Positions 8,455 to 16,885 are shown, counted from the first letter of the stretch. The stretch: 64,000 nucleotides of DNA from Peribacillus sp. FSL E2-0218 (GCF_037992945.1 NZ_CP150304.1:1677501-1741500); one strand, 5' to 3'. Notes: a model not told the origin generated them from the letters alone. Program-made: numbers and translations.

Positions 8455-9474
8455 ATGAGTTTTTTCAAGAAGCTAAAAGAGAAGTTTACGACCCAGGAAG
8501 AGAAGGAAAAAGAAATAGAGGTACAAGAAATCTCCATAGGGGAGAAATTCAAGCAAGGTTTGACGAAGACGAGGAATTCCTTTACTGGAAGAGTTAATGA
8601 GCTTGTTGCCCGTTACCGGAAAGTGGATGAGGACTTTTTTGAAGAACTTGAAGAAATCCTGATTCAAGCTGACGTGGGCTTCGACACCGTCATGGAATTG
8701 ATCGATCAATTAAAAACGGAGGTCAAACTCCGCAATATCTCGGACACACGGGAAGTGCAGTCTGTCATTTCAGAAAAGCTTGTGGACATCTACCAAGGTG
8801 ATGACGGTGATACCTCAAGCCTGAACATCCAAGAAGAAGGTTTGACGGTCATTTTGTTTGTCGGTGTGAATGGGGTAGGTAAAACGACGACAATCGGTAA
8901 ACTTGCTCATAAGTTCAAGAGTGAGGGTAAATCGGTTGTACTGGCAGCGGGGGATACATTCCGTGCTGGCGCAATCGAACAGCTTGAAGTATGGGGGGAG
9001 CGCGTCGGTGTCAGTGTAATCAAACAAGGTGAAGGGTCCGATCCCGCTGCGGTCATGTTCGATGCCGTTCAGGCTGCCAAGGCAAGAAAAGCGGACATTC
9101 TGATATGTGATACGGCCGGACGCTTACAGAACAAAGTGAACTTAATGAAGGAATTGGAAAAAGTGAAACGCGTAATCGAACGCGAAGTACCGGGTGCCCC
9201 ACATGAGGTGCTCCTTGCCCTTGATGCAACAACCGGACAAAATGCCCTGATTCAGGCCAAGACATTCAAAGAAGCGACGAATGTCTCGGGAATTGTTTTA
9301 ACAAAGCTAGACGGCACGGCAAAAGGCGGAATTGTTTTGGCGATTCGCAATGAGCTGGCCATTCCCGTTAAATTCGTCGGACTTGGTGAAAAAATGGACG
9401 ACCTTCAGGAATTCGATGCCGAAAAATATGTTTACGGCCTATTTGCTGATATCATTGATAAAGAAGAGCTTTGA
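8455..9474 (+). CDS. ftsY: Signal recognition particle receptor FtsY
   Basis: FtsY is the membrane-associated GTPase that docks SRP-bound ribosomes to the Sec translocon. The 339-residue product starts MSFFKKLKEKF, an amphipathic lipid-binding helix. A charged linker and the NG domain follow. The G1 loop is GVNGVGKTT (137-145), then DTAGR and TKLDGTAKGG. The ATG at 8455 follows GAGGAAGTGG; an earlier in-frame ATG at 8437 sits before it. It lies 26 bp after smc and is followed by a strong terminator. Confidence 0.96.
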   Translation: MSFFKKLKEKFTTQEEKEKEIEVQEISIGEKFKQGLTKTRNSFTGRVNELVARYRKVDEDFFEELEEILIQADVGFDTVMELIDQLKTEVKLRNISDTREVQSVISEKLVDIYQGDDGDTSSLNIQEEGLTVILFVGVNGVGKTTTIGKLAHKFKSEGKSVVLAAGDTFRAGAIEQLEVWGERVGVSVIKQGEGSDPAAVMFDAVQAAKARKADILICDTAGRLQNKVNLMKELEKVKRVIEREVPGAPHEVLLALDATTGQNALIQAKTFKEATNVSGIVLTKLDGTAKGGIVLAIRNELAIPVKFVGLGEKMDDLQEFDAEKYVYGLFADIIDKEEL

Positions 9475-9489
9475 ATATAACTTAGTAAG

Positions 9490-9519
9490 CCGGAAGAGAT
9501 TATTCTCTTCCGGTTTTTT
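9490..9519 (+). terminator. Terminator after ftsY
   Basis: CCGGAAGAGA and TCTCTTCCGG form a perfect 10-bp stem with a TTAT loop and six T residues. It ends the rnc-smc-ftsY unit. Confidence 0.92.
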
Positions 9520-9582
9520 GTTGATACTATAGTATTTAAGGGAAAAACCATTCACCGTTTTATAAGTAGGCGAGGAAACATT

Positions 9583-9981
9583 TTGAGCAAATATGAGATT
9601 GAAAAATAATACGCCAACGTTGGAAGAATACATATATTTGTGTGCTTCTGTGGGATGGGCCGATTATATGAATTTTGAAGCGGAGGAAATATTACTAAGG
9701 AACTCCATCCACTGCCTTACAGTCAGAGATCAAAGTCATGTTGTGGGCATGGGGCCGTCTATTTCTATGTTCAAGATATCGTGGTTCATCCAGATTATCA
9801 GAAAAAAGGTATTGGAAAGGAGATCATGGATCATTGGGTGGGGTACTTGAATACCCATGCGCCAGATAAGGCATTTATCGGTTTGTTTGCTTCGCACGGT
9901 AAACACTCTTTCTATGAAAAATATCGTTTTAAAGATTATTCTCCTAATATGATGGGGATGTTTACTGTAATTTCAAGATAG
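9583..9981 (+). pseudogene. GNAT-family N-acetyltransferase, disrupted
   Basis: Two overlapping frames make one GNAT protein. Bases 9593-9760 or so encode the N-terminal half (NTPTLEEYIYL, VRDQSHVVGMG). The next frame encodes the acetyl-CoA-binding half (VYFYVQDIVVHPDYQ, KGIGKEIM, FYEKYRF), ending at 9981. Between GMG and AVYFYVQD about six residues expected from the family (a GRV.GDG-like loop) are absent, and the frame changes by one. The best ribosome site (GAGG at 9572) is spaced 7 nt from TTG 9583. That frame reads MSKYEIEK and then meets TAA at 9607, so the N-terminus seems shifted as well. It is unlikely to make an active enzyme. The substrate is unknown. Confidence 0.75.
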
Positions 9982-10431
9982 ATATATTTTAAAAATCGGA
10001 CATGACTGTCGATCAAAGCATCGGATATCGAAGACAAGCGTTTTAACCGTCCATATAGCTGCTCCAGAGGGGAATGGCTGATCTTTAGACTTATTTCCTT
10101 TTATGGAGCCTATCGTCGCCATAATGAAGAAATGGACGCACTTCCTCTCGACGGTCAATTTTAAAAGAAGAGCAGGAATGGTCACGATAGGGGTAGCCGC
10201 CGCTGTCCTTGGAGGCAATCGGCCGGACACACGCGGATTCAAAACACAGGGAAACCTCGGCGTCTTTCCGACCTTTCCCTGTTTATTTGTGCAATTGAAA
10301 TTTGGCTTACACAGGCATTATTTGCAGATGAAAAGATGGCAAGTTAAACTTAAAAACAGGCTGAAGCGGCGTTTAAAAGCGAGAAAAAGAAAAAAAAGGA
10401 TCGGCTCCAAGCCAGTGGTAAGGAGTTTAGC
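9982..10431 (+). other. Unassigned 450-bp interval between the GNAT pseudogene and ylxM
   Basis: No convincing gene is visible. A 110-codon plus-strand frame (10103-10435) has a basic tail rich in Lys and Arg and overlaps the next promoter. An 89-codon minus-strand frame (9973-10242) is equally unremarkable. A hairpin at 10246-10282 with arms ACAGGGAAA/TTTCCCTGT, followed by TTTATTTG, looks like a weak terminator. The stretch may be the eroded remains of a gene. Confidence 0.5.
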
Positions 10432-10460
10432 TTGACATCAAATAAACAAGACGATACAAT
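10432..10460 (+). promoter_or_regulatory. Sigma-A promoter of the ylxM-ffh operon
   Basis: A consensus TTGACA (10432-10437) and TACAAT (10455-10460) are spaced 17 bp apart. The predicted start is about 40 bp before ylxM. This is one of the best promoter matches in the window. Confidence 0.85.
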
Positions 10461-10507
10461 ATAAACTTGTAAAGGGTTTTCACTTAACAGCAGGGAGGCT
10501 TGCTAAG

Positions 10508-10840
10508 ATGCTTGAAAAGACAACGCGGATTAACTATTTGTATGACTTTTATCAATCGTTGTTAACAGAGAAGCAGCAGAGCTATATGTCCCTCTACTAT
10601 CTGGATGATTACTCTCTTGGGGAGATTGCCGATGAATACGAAGTGAGTAGGCAGGCAGTCTATGATAATATAAAAAGAACAGAAGCGATGCTTGAGGAAT
10701 ATGAAGCAAAGCTATTGTTATTTCAAAAATTTCAAGAGCGTAACCAGTGGATTGCGAATATGAAGGCACTCATTGAAAAGGATTCCTTTTCGAAGGAGAA
10801 GCTGCTTGATGCAATCACGACGCTTGAGAAGTTGGATTAG
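10508..10840 (+). CDS. ylxM: SRP-associated regulatory protein YlxM (UPF0122)
   Basis: The 110-residue protein matches YlxM, the small helix-turn-helix protein encoded with ffh in Firmicutes. Residues 25-55 resemble a sigma region 4 fold (YLDDYSLGEIADEY, VSRQAVYDNIKR). YlxM has been linked to SRP function and its regulation in Gram-positive bacteria; I infer the same here from position. GGGAGG precedes the ATG. The gene stops 11 bp before ffh. Confidence 0.9.
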   Translation: MLEKTTRINYLYDFYQSLLTEKQQSYMSLYYLDDYSLGEIADEYEVSRQAVYDNIKRTEAMLEEYEAKLLLFQKFQERNQWIANMKALIEKDSFSKEKLLDAITTLEKLD

Positions 10841-10851
10841 GAGGCGGCAAT

Positions 10852-12192
10852 ATGGCATTTGAAGGATTGGCCGACCGACTGCAGAGCACGATGCAAAAGA
10901 TCCGCGGAAAAGGGAAGGTCAACGAAGCAGACGTAAAAGAAATGATGCGTGAAGTTCGATTAGCCCTGCTTGAAGCGGACGTTAACTTTAAAGTCGTGAA
11001 GGATTTTGTAAAGCGTGTAAGTGAACGTTCGGTAGGTCAGGAAGTGCTGAAAAGCTTAACCCCCGGTCAACAGGTAATTAAAGTAGTTAAGGAAGAATTG
11101 ACGGAGCTGATGGGCGGCGAACAGAGCAAGATTGCCGTAGCCTCGAAGCCGCCGACCGTCATTATGATGGTTGGGCTTCAAGGGGCGGGTAAAACGACGA
11201 CCACCGGAAAGCTTGCCAATCTTCTTAGAAAGAAATACAACCGCAAGCCATTGCTCGTTGCGGCTGATATTTACCGTCCGGCGGCGATTAAGCAGCTTGA
11301 AACACTTGGCAAACAATTAAGCATGCCTGTTTTTTCCCTTGGTGACCAAATCAGTCCTGTTGAAATAGCGAAACAGGCGATTGAAAAAGCGAAGGAAGAA
11401 CATCATGATTATGTTTTGATCGATACCGCAGGCCGTCTTCATGTTGATGAAAACTTGATGGGCGAACTGAAGGATATTAAAGAACTGACAAAACCGGATG
11501 AAATCTTCCTTGTGGTCGATGCGATGACGGGGCAGGATGCGGTCAATGTAGCCCAAAGCTTCAATGATCAGCTCGGCCTGACTGGAGTCGTCTTGACGAA
11601 ACTCGATGGGGATACACGCGGTGGTGCGGCACTTTCGATTCGTTCAGTCACGAACACGCCGATCAAATTCGTCGGTATGGGGGAAAAACTGGATGCACTT
11701 GAGGCATTTCATCCAGAACGGATGGCGTCAAGGATCCTCGGCATGGGCGATGTATTGACCCTTATCGAAAAGGCACAGGCCAATGTCGATGAAGACAAAG
11801 CGAAAGAATTAGAGAAAAAGATGCGTACAGCGACTTTCACCTTTGATGATTTCCTTGAACAGCTTGGTCAGGTGCGGAATATGGGACCGCTTGATGATAT
11901 TCTGAAAATGATTCCTGGTGCGAACAAAATGAAAGGGATGGACAATCTTCAAATTGATGACAAGCAGATCGGTCATGTTGAAGCCATCATCCGTTCCATG
12001 ACGACCCATGAAAAGGAACATCCAGAAACCATGAATGCATCCCGCAAGAAACGGATTGCCAAAGGCAGCGGCAGATCGATTCAAGAGGTGAACCGTTTAT
12101 TGAAGCAATTCGAAGAAATGAAAAAAATGATGAAACAGGTCACGAACATGCAAAAAGGAAAGAAAAAGGGATTCAAATTCCCGTTCATGTAA
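10852..12192 (+). CDS. ffh: Signal recognition particle GTPase Ffh
   Basis: Ffh binds signal peptides and the SRP RNA and works with FtsY in co-translational targeting. The 446 residues contain an N domain, then the G domain with GLQGAGKTT (108-116), DTAGR and TKLDGDTRGG. The methionine-rich M domain starts around 300. It includes the RNA-binding KRIAKGSGRS and a Met-rich tail (MKKMMKQ, NMQKGKKKG). It shares an operon with ylxM. The SRP RNA gene is not in this window. Confidence 0.97.
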   Translation: MAFEGLADRLQSTMQKIRGKGKVNEADVKEMMREVRLALLEADVNFKVVKDFVKRVSERSVGQEVLKSLTPGQQVIKVVKEELTELMGGEQSKIAVASKPPTVIMMVGLQGAGKTTTTGKLANLLRKKYNRKPLLVAADIYRPAAIKQLETLGKQLSMPVFSLGDQISPVEIAKQAIEKAKEEHHDYVLIDTAGRLHVDENLMGELKDIKELTKPDEIFLVVDAMTGQDAVNVAQSFNDQLGLTGVVLTKLDGDTRGGAALSIRSVTNTPIKFVGMGEKLDALEAFHPERMASRILGMGDVLTLIEKAQANVDEDKAKELEKKMRTATFTFDDFLEQLGQVRNMGPLDDILKMIPGANKMKGMDNLQIDDKQIGHVEAIIRSMTTHEKEHPETMNASRKKRIAKGSGRSIQEVNRLLKQFEEMKKMMKQVTNMQKGKKKGFKFPFM

Positions 12193-12276
12193 GGGTTATT
12201 TCAAGTCGAAACGAAGCGGAAATACAGGCTGAAGCCATGTAGTTCAACACTTTTTTCGCCTGTTAAGAAAAAAACC

Positions 12277-12306
12277 TTTACAAACATACAAGACATTTGA
12301 TATCAT
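12277..12306 (+). promoter_or_regulatory. Probable promoter of rpsP
   Basis: TTTACA (12277-12282) and TATCAT (12301-12306) are spaced 18 bp apart in the ffh-rpsP gap, leaving a leader of about 30 nt. The match is fair, and readthrough from ffh is also possible because I see no terminator between them. Confidence 0.5.
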
Positions 12307-12345
12307 ACTATCTTGTGTGAAACTATTCGGAGGTGCTTATTTAAA

Positions 12346-12618
12346 ATGGCAGTAAAAATTCGCTTAAAACGTATGGGAGCTAAAAAATCTCCTTTCTATC
12401 GTATTGTAGTTGCAGATTCCCGTTCACCACGTGACGGACGTTACATTGAAGTGGTAGGAACTTATAACCCGGTGACTCAACCAGCTAAAGTTGACATCAA
12501 CGAAGAGCTTGCTCTTAAATGGTTACAAGATGGAGCTAAACCATCTGATACAGTTCGTAACTTATTCTCAACACAAGGCATCATGGAAAAATTCCATGTT
12601 GCAAAAAACAGCAAGTAA
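12346..12618 (+). CDS. rpsP: 30S ribosomal protein S16
   Basis: The 90-residue protein is S16, an early-binding protein of the 30S body. It starts MAVKIRLKRMGAKK and carries RIVVADSRSPRDGR and GTYNP, all typical. The ATG at 12346 follows CGGAGGTG. A longer in-frame ATG at 12313 would include leader sequence and is rejected. Codon use is biased (many AAA, GTA and CGT codons), as expected for a highly expressed ribosomal gene. It heads the rpsP-khpA pair. Confidence 0.97.
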   Translation: MAVKIRLKRMGAKKSPFYRIVVADSRSPRDGRYIEVVGTYNPVTQPAKVDINEELALKWLQDGAKPSDTVRNLFSTQGIMEKFHVAKNSK

Positions 12619-12631
12619 TCGACGGTAGTTG

Positions 12632-12862
12632 ATGAAAGCATTAATTGAAACGATTGTTTCAGCGCTTGTGGATTTTCCCGAAGAAGTCACTGTGACCTCA
12701 AAGGAAGAGTCCGACCGGATTGTCTATATCCTCTCCGTTCATAAAGAGGACATGGGCAAGATCATCGGGAAGCAAGGGCGTGTTGCTAAGGCGATTCGGA
12801 CTGTAGTATATGCAGCAGGATCTTCACAGCAGAAGAAAATCTATTTGGAGATTTCCGAATAA
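12632..12862 (+). CDS. khpA: KH-domain RNA-binding protein KhpA (YlqC)
   Basis: The 76-residue protein is a single KH domain with the GXXG loop in GKIIGKQGR, followed by VAKAIRTVVYAAG. In Gram-positive cocci KhpA pairs with KhpB to bind RNAs that affect cell division; here only KhpA is encoded. It follows rpsP by 13 bp with a weak ribosome site, so coupling to rpsP translation is plausible. The TTG at 12629 just upstream is an alternative start. The stop codon overlaps the terminator. Confidence 0.9.
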   Translation: MKALIETIVSALVDFPEEVTVTSKEESDRIVYILSVHKEDMGKIIGKQGRVAKAIRTVVYAAGSSQQKKIYLEISE

Positions 12863-12889
12863 GGAGGGCTAATACCCCTCCTTTTTTTG
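12861..12889 (+). terminator. Terminator after khpA
   Basis: AAGGAGGG and CCCTCCTT pair around a short loop and are followed by a run of T. The left arm overlaps the khpA stop codon. Confidence 0.85.
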
Positions 12890-13085
12890 CACTTCAAGAA
12901 AGTGAAATCCCGGCTCCCCGCACTTCTGAAAATGGTCCGGAGATAAACTTTACGCCTTTTTAAGACGCATCTTTTATCGATATACGTTATACTTAAGGGA
13001 ATGACCCCCATTATTCAAAAAGATTACCCCATCATACATATTTTTTGAAGGAAATAAGAAATCATAGATAATAGGAGGTGCTGGA

Positions 13086-13472
13086 ATGAAAATTCTCCAA
13101 AATGTAATCGTTAACCAAGTATTAACGGAATCCAGCAAGAGTCAGCTCCTCGAGAATTACAAATCAAAACGCCTTCAGCTTCAAAAAGAGAGTGAACAAC
13201 TCCGATTTGAGCTGAAAAAGCTTGAAAAAACAAGAAATCTCCAGCCTGCCAGTCTCCGTGCCCATTTCGAAAAAGAGATAAATCAGAGGCAGGAAAAAAT
13301 TAAACTGCTTGAATTTCAGATGGAGCAGCTGGAGATCCTTCCCGCCGGAAGCGAATTGAAGGAACGGGAAGTTCAAAGTATCATTGATGTGGAAATCGGG
13401 GCAGATTGGGACGAAATAATGGCAACGAAGACCATTGTCATTAAAGATGGAATCGTCTCGGAAATTCGTTAG
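13086..13472 (+). CDS. ylqD: YlqD family protein, function unknown
   Basis: This 128-residue protein matches YlqD, which sits between khpA and rimM in bacilli. Residues 15-90 form a charged coiled coil (QKESEQLRFELKKLEKT and following). The C-terminus is a small beta-rich segment with GADWDEI, IVIKDG and IVSEIR. No catalytic motif is visible. AGGAGGTG precedes the ATG. It ends 10 bp before rimM, so it is likely co-transcribed with the ribosome maturation genes; a role there is only inferred from position. Confidence 0.8.
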   Translation: MKILQNVIVNQVLTESSKSQLLENYKSKRLQLQKESEQLRFELKKLEKTRNLQPASLRAHFEKEINQRQEKIKLLEFQMEQLEILPAGSELKEREVQSIIDVEIGADWDEIMATKTIVIKDGIVSEIR

Positions 13473-13482
13473 AGGTGAAAGA

Positions 13483-14001
13483 ATGGAAAACTGGTTTAAT
13501 GTAGGTAAAATTGTCAACACCCATGGTTTATTAGGAGAGGTCCGGGTCATTTCTTCAACAGACTTTCCGGAAAAACGCTACAAAGTGGGGAATACCCTGT
13601 ATTTGTTCAGGGATACGGAGAAAAAGCCTATGCCGCTTGTCATCAGGTCCCACCGCACCCATAAAAACTTTAATCTATTGACGTTCGAGAACTATTATAA
13701 CGTGGGTCAAGTCGAGGCTTTTAAAAACGGGGTCCTGAAAGTCAAGGAAGCACAGCTTGGTCCATTGGACGAAGGCGAGTTCTACTTCCATGAAATCATC
13801 GGCTGTGCGGTATTTACGGATGAGGGCAGTGAAATAGGGGAAATCGTTGAGGTGCTGACGCCAGGTGCCAATGACGTATGGGTCATAAAGAAAGCCGGAA
13901 GCAAGGATATTTTGATACCGTATATTGATCAAATCGTCAAAGAAGTGGATATATCCGCCAAAAAGGTCATCATTACGCCGATGGAAGGACTTTTAGATTG
14001 A
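13483..14001 (+). CDS. rimM: Ribosome maturation factor RimM
   Basis: RimM binds S19 and assists maturation of the 30S head. The 172 residues have the N-terminal RimM domain (NVGKIVNTHGLLGEVRV) and a C-terminal PRC barrel (DILIPYIDQIVKEVD). The ATG at 13483 follows AGAGGTG; an in-frame start at 13435 lies within ylqD and is rejected. The stop TGA overlaps the trmD ATG (TGATG), a coupling arrangement. Confidence 0.95.
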   Translation: MENWFNVGKIVNTHGLLGEVRVISSTDFPEKRYKVGNTLYLFRDTEKKPMPLVIRSHRTHKNFNLLTFENYYNVGQVEAFKNGVLKVKEAQLGPLDEGEFYFHEIIGCAVFTDEGSEIGEIVEVLTPGANDVWVIKKAGSKDILIPYIDQIVKEVDISAKKVIITPMEGLLD

Positions 14002-14735
14002 TGAAAATCGATGTACTTTCGCTTTTTCCGGAAATGTTCGAAGGCGTGTTCGGCTCGTCGATTCTAAAAAAGGCTTCCGAAAAGCAGGCTGTCAGTTATA
14101 AGGTGACCAATTTCCGGGATTATGCCGATAATAAGCATTCGACGGTGGATGATTATCCTTATGGCGGAGGTGCCGGGATGGTGTTGAAGGCACAACCGAT
14201 TTTTGATGCCGTGGAAGCTCTTAAAGGACAAGCTGAACAAAACCCCCGGGTGGTCCTGCTTTGTCCCCAGGGAGAGCGTTATTCGCAGAAAAAAGCTGAA
14301 GAGCTCGCTAAAGAAGAACATCTCATTTTCATATGTGGACATTATGAAGGATATGATGAGCGCATTCGTGAGCATGTCGTAACGGATGAAATATCAATCG
14401 GTGACTTTGTGCTTACAGGTGGGGAACTGGGCGCGATGGTCATTATTGACAGCGTGGTCCGCCTGCTGCCTGGTGTTTTAGGAAATGTAGACTCCCCGAT
14501 CCTTGATTCCTACTCTTCTGGTTTGTTAGAGCATCCCCATTATACTAGACCTGCAGATTTCCGGGGAATGAAAGTGCCCGATCCGCTCATATCCGGAAAT
14601 CACAAAAAAATCGATGAATGGCGGATGAAGGAATCACTGCGCAGAACGTGGACGCGGCGTCCCGATTTGCTCGAGAGTTATGAACTTTCGGATCTTGAGA
14701 AAAAATTATTGTCCGAGATTCAAAAAGAAGACTGA
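14001..14735 (+). CDS. trmD: tRNA (guanine-N1)-methyltransferase TrmD
   Basis: TrmD methylates G37 next to the anticodon and so prevents frameshifting. The 244-residue SPOUT enzyme has the start MKIDVLSLFPEMFEG and YPYGGGAGMV. The trefoil-knot cofactor loops follow (CGHYEGYDERI, EISIGDFVLTGGE). The C-terminal domain includes the HPHYTRP substrate region. The start overlaps the rimM stop by one base. The rplS leader and gene follow after 130 bp. Confidence 0.96.
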   Translation: MKIDVLSLFPEMFEGVFGSSILKKASEKQAVSYKVTNFRDYADNKHSTVDDYPYGGGAGMVLKAQPIFDAVEALKGQAEQNPRVVLLCPQGERYSQKKAEELAKEEHLIFICGHYEGYDERIREHVVTDEISIGDFVLTGGELGAMVIIDSVVRLLPGVLGNVDSPILDSYSSGLLEHPHYTRPADFRGMKVPDPLISGNHKKIDEWRMKESLRRTWTRRPDLLESYELSDLEKKLLSEIQKED

Positions 14736-14741
14736 TCCCTA

Positions 14742-14770
14742 TTGCATCGACGTTTGGAATATGATAGGAT
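14742..14770 (+). promoter_or_regulatory. Probable promoter of rplS
   Basis: TTGCAT (14742-14747) and TAGGAT (14765-14770) are spaced 17 bp apart, just after the trmD stop. The predicted start near 14777 would give a leader of about 90 nt for rplS. Confidence 0.5.
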
Positions 14771-14774
14771 ATAC

Positions 14775-14865
14775 CTTGTGACTTGGGCAAAATGCTCAGT
14801 CTTATAACGATGTTCCGCTGCAAACATTCAGTATTTGCAAGAGCGTCCAGGAGGAGTTGGAAACG
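14775..14865 (+). promoter_or_regulatory. Probable L19 leader (autoregulatory mRNA leader of rplS)
   Basis: The leader folds into a hairpin GACTTGGGC...GCTCAGTC (about 14780-14802). A second paired element is built from GCTGCAAA and TTTGCAAGAGC near 14818-14846, immediately before the ribosome site. Firmicute rplS genes are known to carry a structured L19 leader, and this arrangement fits my memory of it. A covariance-model search would settle it. Confidence 0.55.
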
Positions 14866-15213
14866 ATGCAAAACATTATTAACGAAATTACAAAAGAACA
14901 ACTTCGCTCAGATCTTCCATCATTCAGACCTGGTGACACAGTACGTGTACACGTAAAGGTTATTGAAGGAACTCGCGAACGTATCCAGTTGTTTGAAGGC
15001 GTTGTAATCAAACGTCGTGGCGGCGGAGTCAGTGAAACTTTCACAGTTCGTAAGATCTCTTACGGCGTTGGAGTTGAACGTGCTTTCCCTGTTCACACAC
15101 CAAAAATTGCAAAACTAGAAGTTATCCGTCACGGTAAAGTACGTCGTGCGAAACTTTATTACCTACGCGAACTTCGTGGTAAAAAAGCACGTATTAAAGA
15201 AATTCGTCGTTAA
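14866..15213 (+). CDS. rplS: 50S ribosomal protein L19
   Basis: The 115-residue protein is L19, located at the 30S-50S interface. It starts MQNIINEITKEQLR and has FRPGDTVRVHVKV, VVIKRRGGG and a basic C-terminus (ARIKEIRR). The ATG at 14866 follows CAGGAGGAG. The in-frame TTG at 14857 overlaps that site and is rejected. Codon use is strongly biased. A terminator lies about 70 bp after the stop. Confidence 0.97.
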   Translation: MQNIINEITKEQLRSDLPSFRPGDTVRVHVKVIEGTRERIQLFEGVVIKRRGGGVSETFTVRKISYGVGVERAFPVHTPKIAKLEVIRHGKVRRAKLYYLRELRGKKARIKEIRR

Positions 15214-15281
15214 TCCTTCGAATATCTCCATACGGGTTTACCATGATCCACATAAGGTGAATAACCAAACAGTATCATGCG

Positions 15282-15313
15282 AAAAGGGAGCTTGTTCATC
15301 AGGCTCCCTTTTT
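15282..15313 (+). terminator. Terminator after rplS
   Basis: AAAAGGGAGC and GCTCCCTTTTT form a 10-bp stem with an 11-nt loop; the T-tract is part of the right arm. Confidence 0.85.
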
Positions 15314-15434
15314 GCACTTGATGAAACTCATGAATGCTCCAAGTGGGTGAAAATCCATATGGAATCCTGCTCGCTATAGCTTCCGCGACATGTTAAAATG
15401 GTTGTTGATATGCATTCTAAAAGGGTGGGTAAGG

Positions 15435-15995
15435 ATGGCGAAAAAGAAAAATGAATTGTGGGAATGGACAAAGGCGGTCATAATCGCGGTCATAGCTGCG
15501 ACACTGATTCGGTATTTCCTCCTGGCACCTATTGTCGTGGACGGTAATTCCATGATGCCGACATTGAAGGACACGGACCGCATGATCATTAACAAAATCT
15601 CCTATTCGATCGGTGAACCGAAAAGATTCGATATTATCGTGTTTCATGCTCCAGAGGGCAAGGATTACATAAAGCGGGTCATCGGATTGCCAGGCGAAAA
15701 GGTAGAATATAAAAACGATACACTTTATGTGAATGGAAAAGCTTACGCTGAGCCATACTTGGATGAAAATAAAAAGAAATTGATTGATGGCGGTGCTTTG
15801 ACGGAGCCATTTACATTAAGCGAGGTCATAGGCCGGGAAACGGTTCCTAAGGGCCATCTGTTCGTCTTGGGGGATAATCGCCGGCTAAGCAAGGACAGCC
15901 GTTATGATAGCGTAGGCGTCGTTCCTTACGATAAAGTGTTAGGAAAAACTAAATTAGTTTATTGGCCAATCGAAGACTTTCGATTGGCGGAATAG
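15435..15995 (+). CDS. lepB: Type I signal peptidase
   Basis: This membrane protease removes signal peptides from exported proteins. The 186 residues include a single N-terminal membrane segment (about 13-32). The Ser39/Lys80 dyad lies in GNSMMPTL and DYIKRVIGLPG, and box E is GDNRRLSKDSR. It resembles the SipS/SipT class, so a sip symbol would also be valid. The start at 15435 gives MAKKKNELWEW; an ATG at 15390 adds 15 residues without a good ribosome site. It lies 18 bp before rbgA. Several paralogues are usual in bacilli. Confidence 0.93.
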   Translation: MAKKKNELWEWTKAVIIAVIAATLIRYFLLAPIVVDGNSMMPTLKDTDRMIINKISYSIGEPKRFDIIVFHAPEGKDYIKRVIGLPGEKVEYKNDTLYVNGKAYAEPYLDENKKKLIDGGALTEPFTLSEVIGRETVPKGHLFVLGDNRRLSKDSRYDSVGVVPYDKVLGKTKLVYWPIEDFRLAE

Positions 15996-16012
15996 TAGGA
16001 AGGTTGATTCCA

Positions 16013-16885
16013 TTGACAATACAGTGGTTCCCTGGCCATATGGCCAAAGCGAGACGGGAAGTAACGGAAAAATTAAAACTGATCGACATCATTTTTGAAC
16101 TAGTGGATGCCCGTCTTCCGGCATCATCAAGAAATCCAATGATAGATGAGATCATACAGCATAAACCGAGGGTCATCCTTTTGAATAAAGCGGATATGGC
16201 TGATCCGGCAAAAACGAACATGTGGCTGGATTATTATAAGTCACAAGGGAAAACGGCCATTGCGATTAACTCGCAGGCAGGGAATGGATTGAACCAGATC
16301 ACGGCTGCCGCAAAAAAACTTTTGAAAGAGAAGTATGACCGGATGGAGTCAAGGGGAATCAAGCCGCGGGCGATCCGTGCGATGATCGTGGGAATTCCGA
16401 ACGTTGGGAAATCAACGTTAATCAATCGACTCGCCAAAAAGAACATTGCTAAAACAGGGAATACACCCGGTGTAACCAAAGCGCAGCAGTGGATAAAAGT
16501 CGGCAAGGAAATGGAGCTGCTTGACACGCCGGGAATCCTCTGGCCTAAATTCGAGGATCAGGAAGTGGGCTTGAAGCTTGCGTTAACCGGAGCGATCAAG
16601 GATACGATTCTAAACCTGCATGAAGTCTCCTTATACGGGCTCCGTTTCTTGGAAAAGGAATATCCGGATAGGATGAAATCACGCTATAACCTTGATGAAA
16701 TTCCTCAAGAAACGCTCGAACTCTTTGATGCCGTCGGAAAGTTCAGGGGATGTTTAGCTTCTGGTGGGTTCATTGATTATGATAAAACCGCGGAGTTGGT
16801 CGTACGTGAAATCCGTTCGGAAAAGATGGGGCCACTTACGTTTGAGGTACCCATGGACTATGAAGAGGATGCCATTACGGAATAA
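16013..16885 (+). CDS. rbgA: Ribosome biogenesis GTPase RbgA (YlqF)
   Basis: RbgA is a circularly permuted GTPase needed for late 50S assembly. The permuted order is visible: G4 LLNKAD comes first, then G1 GIPNVGKST, then G3 DTPG. The C-terminal domain has YGLRFLEKEYP and RGCLASGG. I start at TTG 16013 (MTIQWFPGHMAKARRE), which matches the B. subtilis N-terminus and follows AGGAAGG. Earlier in-frame starts run into lepB. The product has 290 residues. Confidence 0.94.
   Translation: MTIQWFPGHMAKARREVTEKLKLIDIIFELVDARLPASSRNPMIDEIIQHKPRVILLNKADMADPAKTNMWLDYYKSQGKTAIAINSQAGNGLNQITAAAKKLLKEKYDRMESRGIKPRAIRAMIVGIPNVGKSTLINRLAKKNIAKTGNTPGVTKAQQWIKVGKEMELLDTPGILWPKFEDQEVGLKLALTGAIKDTILNLHEVSLYGLRFLEKEYPDRMKSRYNLDEIPQETLELFDAVGKFRGCLASGGFIDYDKTAELVVREIRSEKMGPLTFEVPMDYEEDAITE

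Noticed and set aside
10103..10435. 110-codon plus-strand frame with a basic tail
   Set aside because: It overlaps the ylxM promoter -35 and a terminator-like hairpin, and no motif was recognised. It is kept only as part of the unassigned interval.
15146..15379. 77-codon plus-strand frame overlapping the end of rplS
   Set aside because: It is out of frame with rplS, spans the rplS terminator and has no ribosome site.
15965..15986. Inverted repeat CCAATCGAA/TTCGATTGG at the end of lepB
   Set aside because: It lies within the coding sequence, has no T-tract, and is explained by ordinary codons for the lepB C-terminus. It may be chance.
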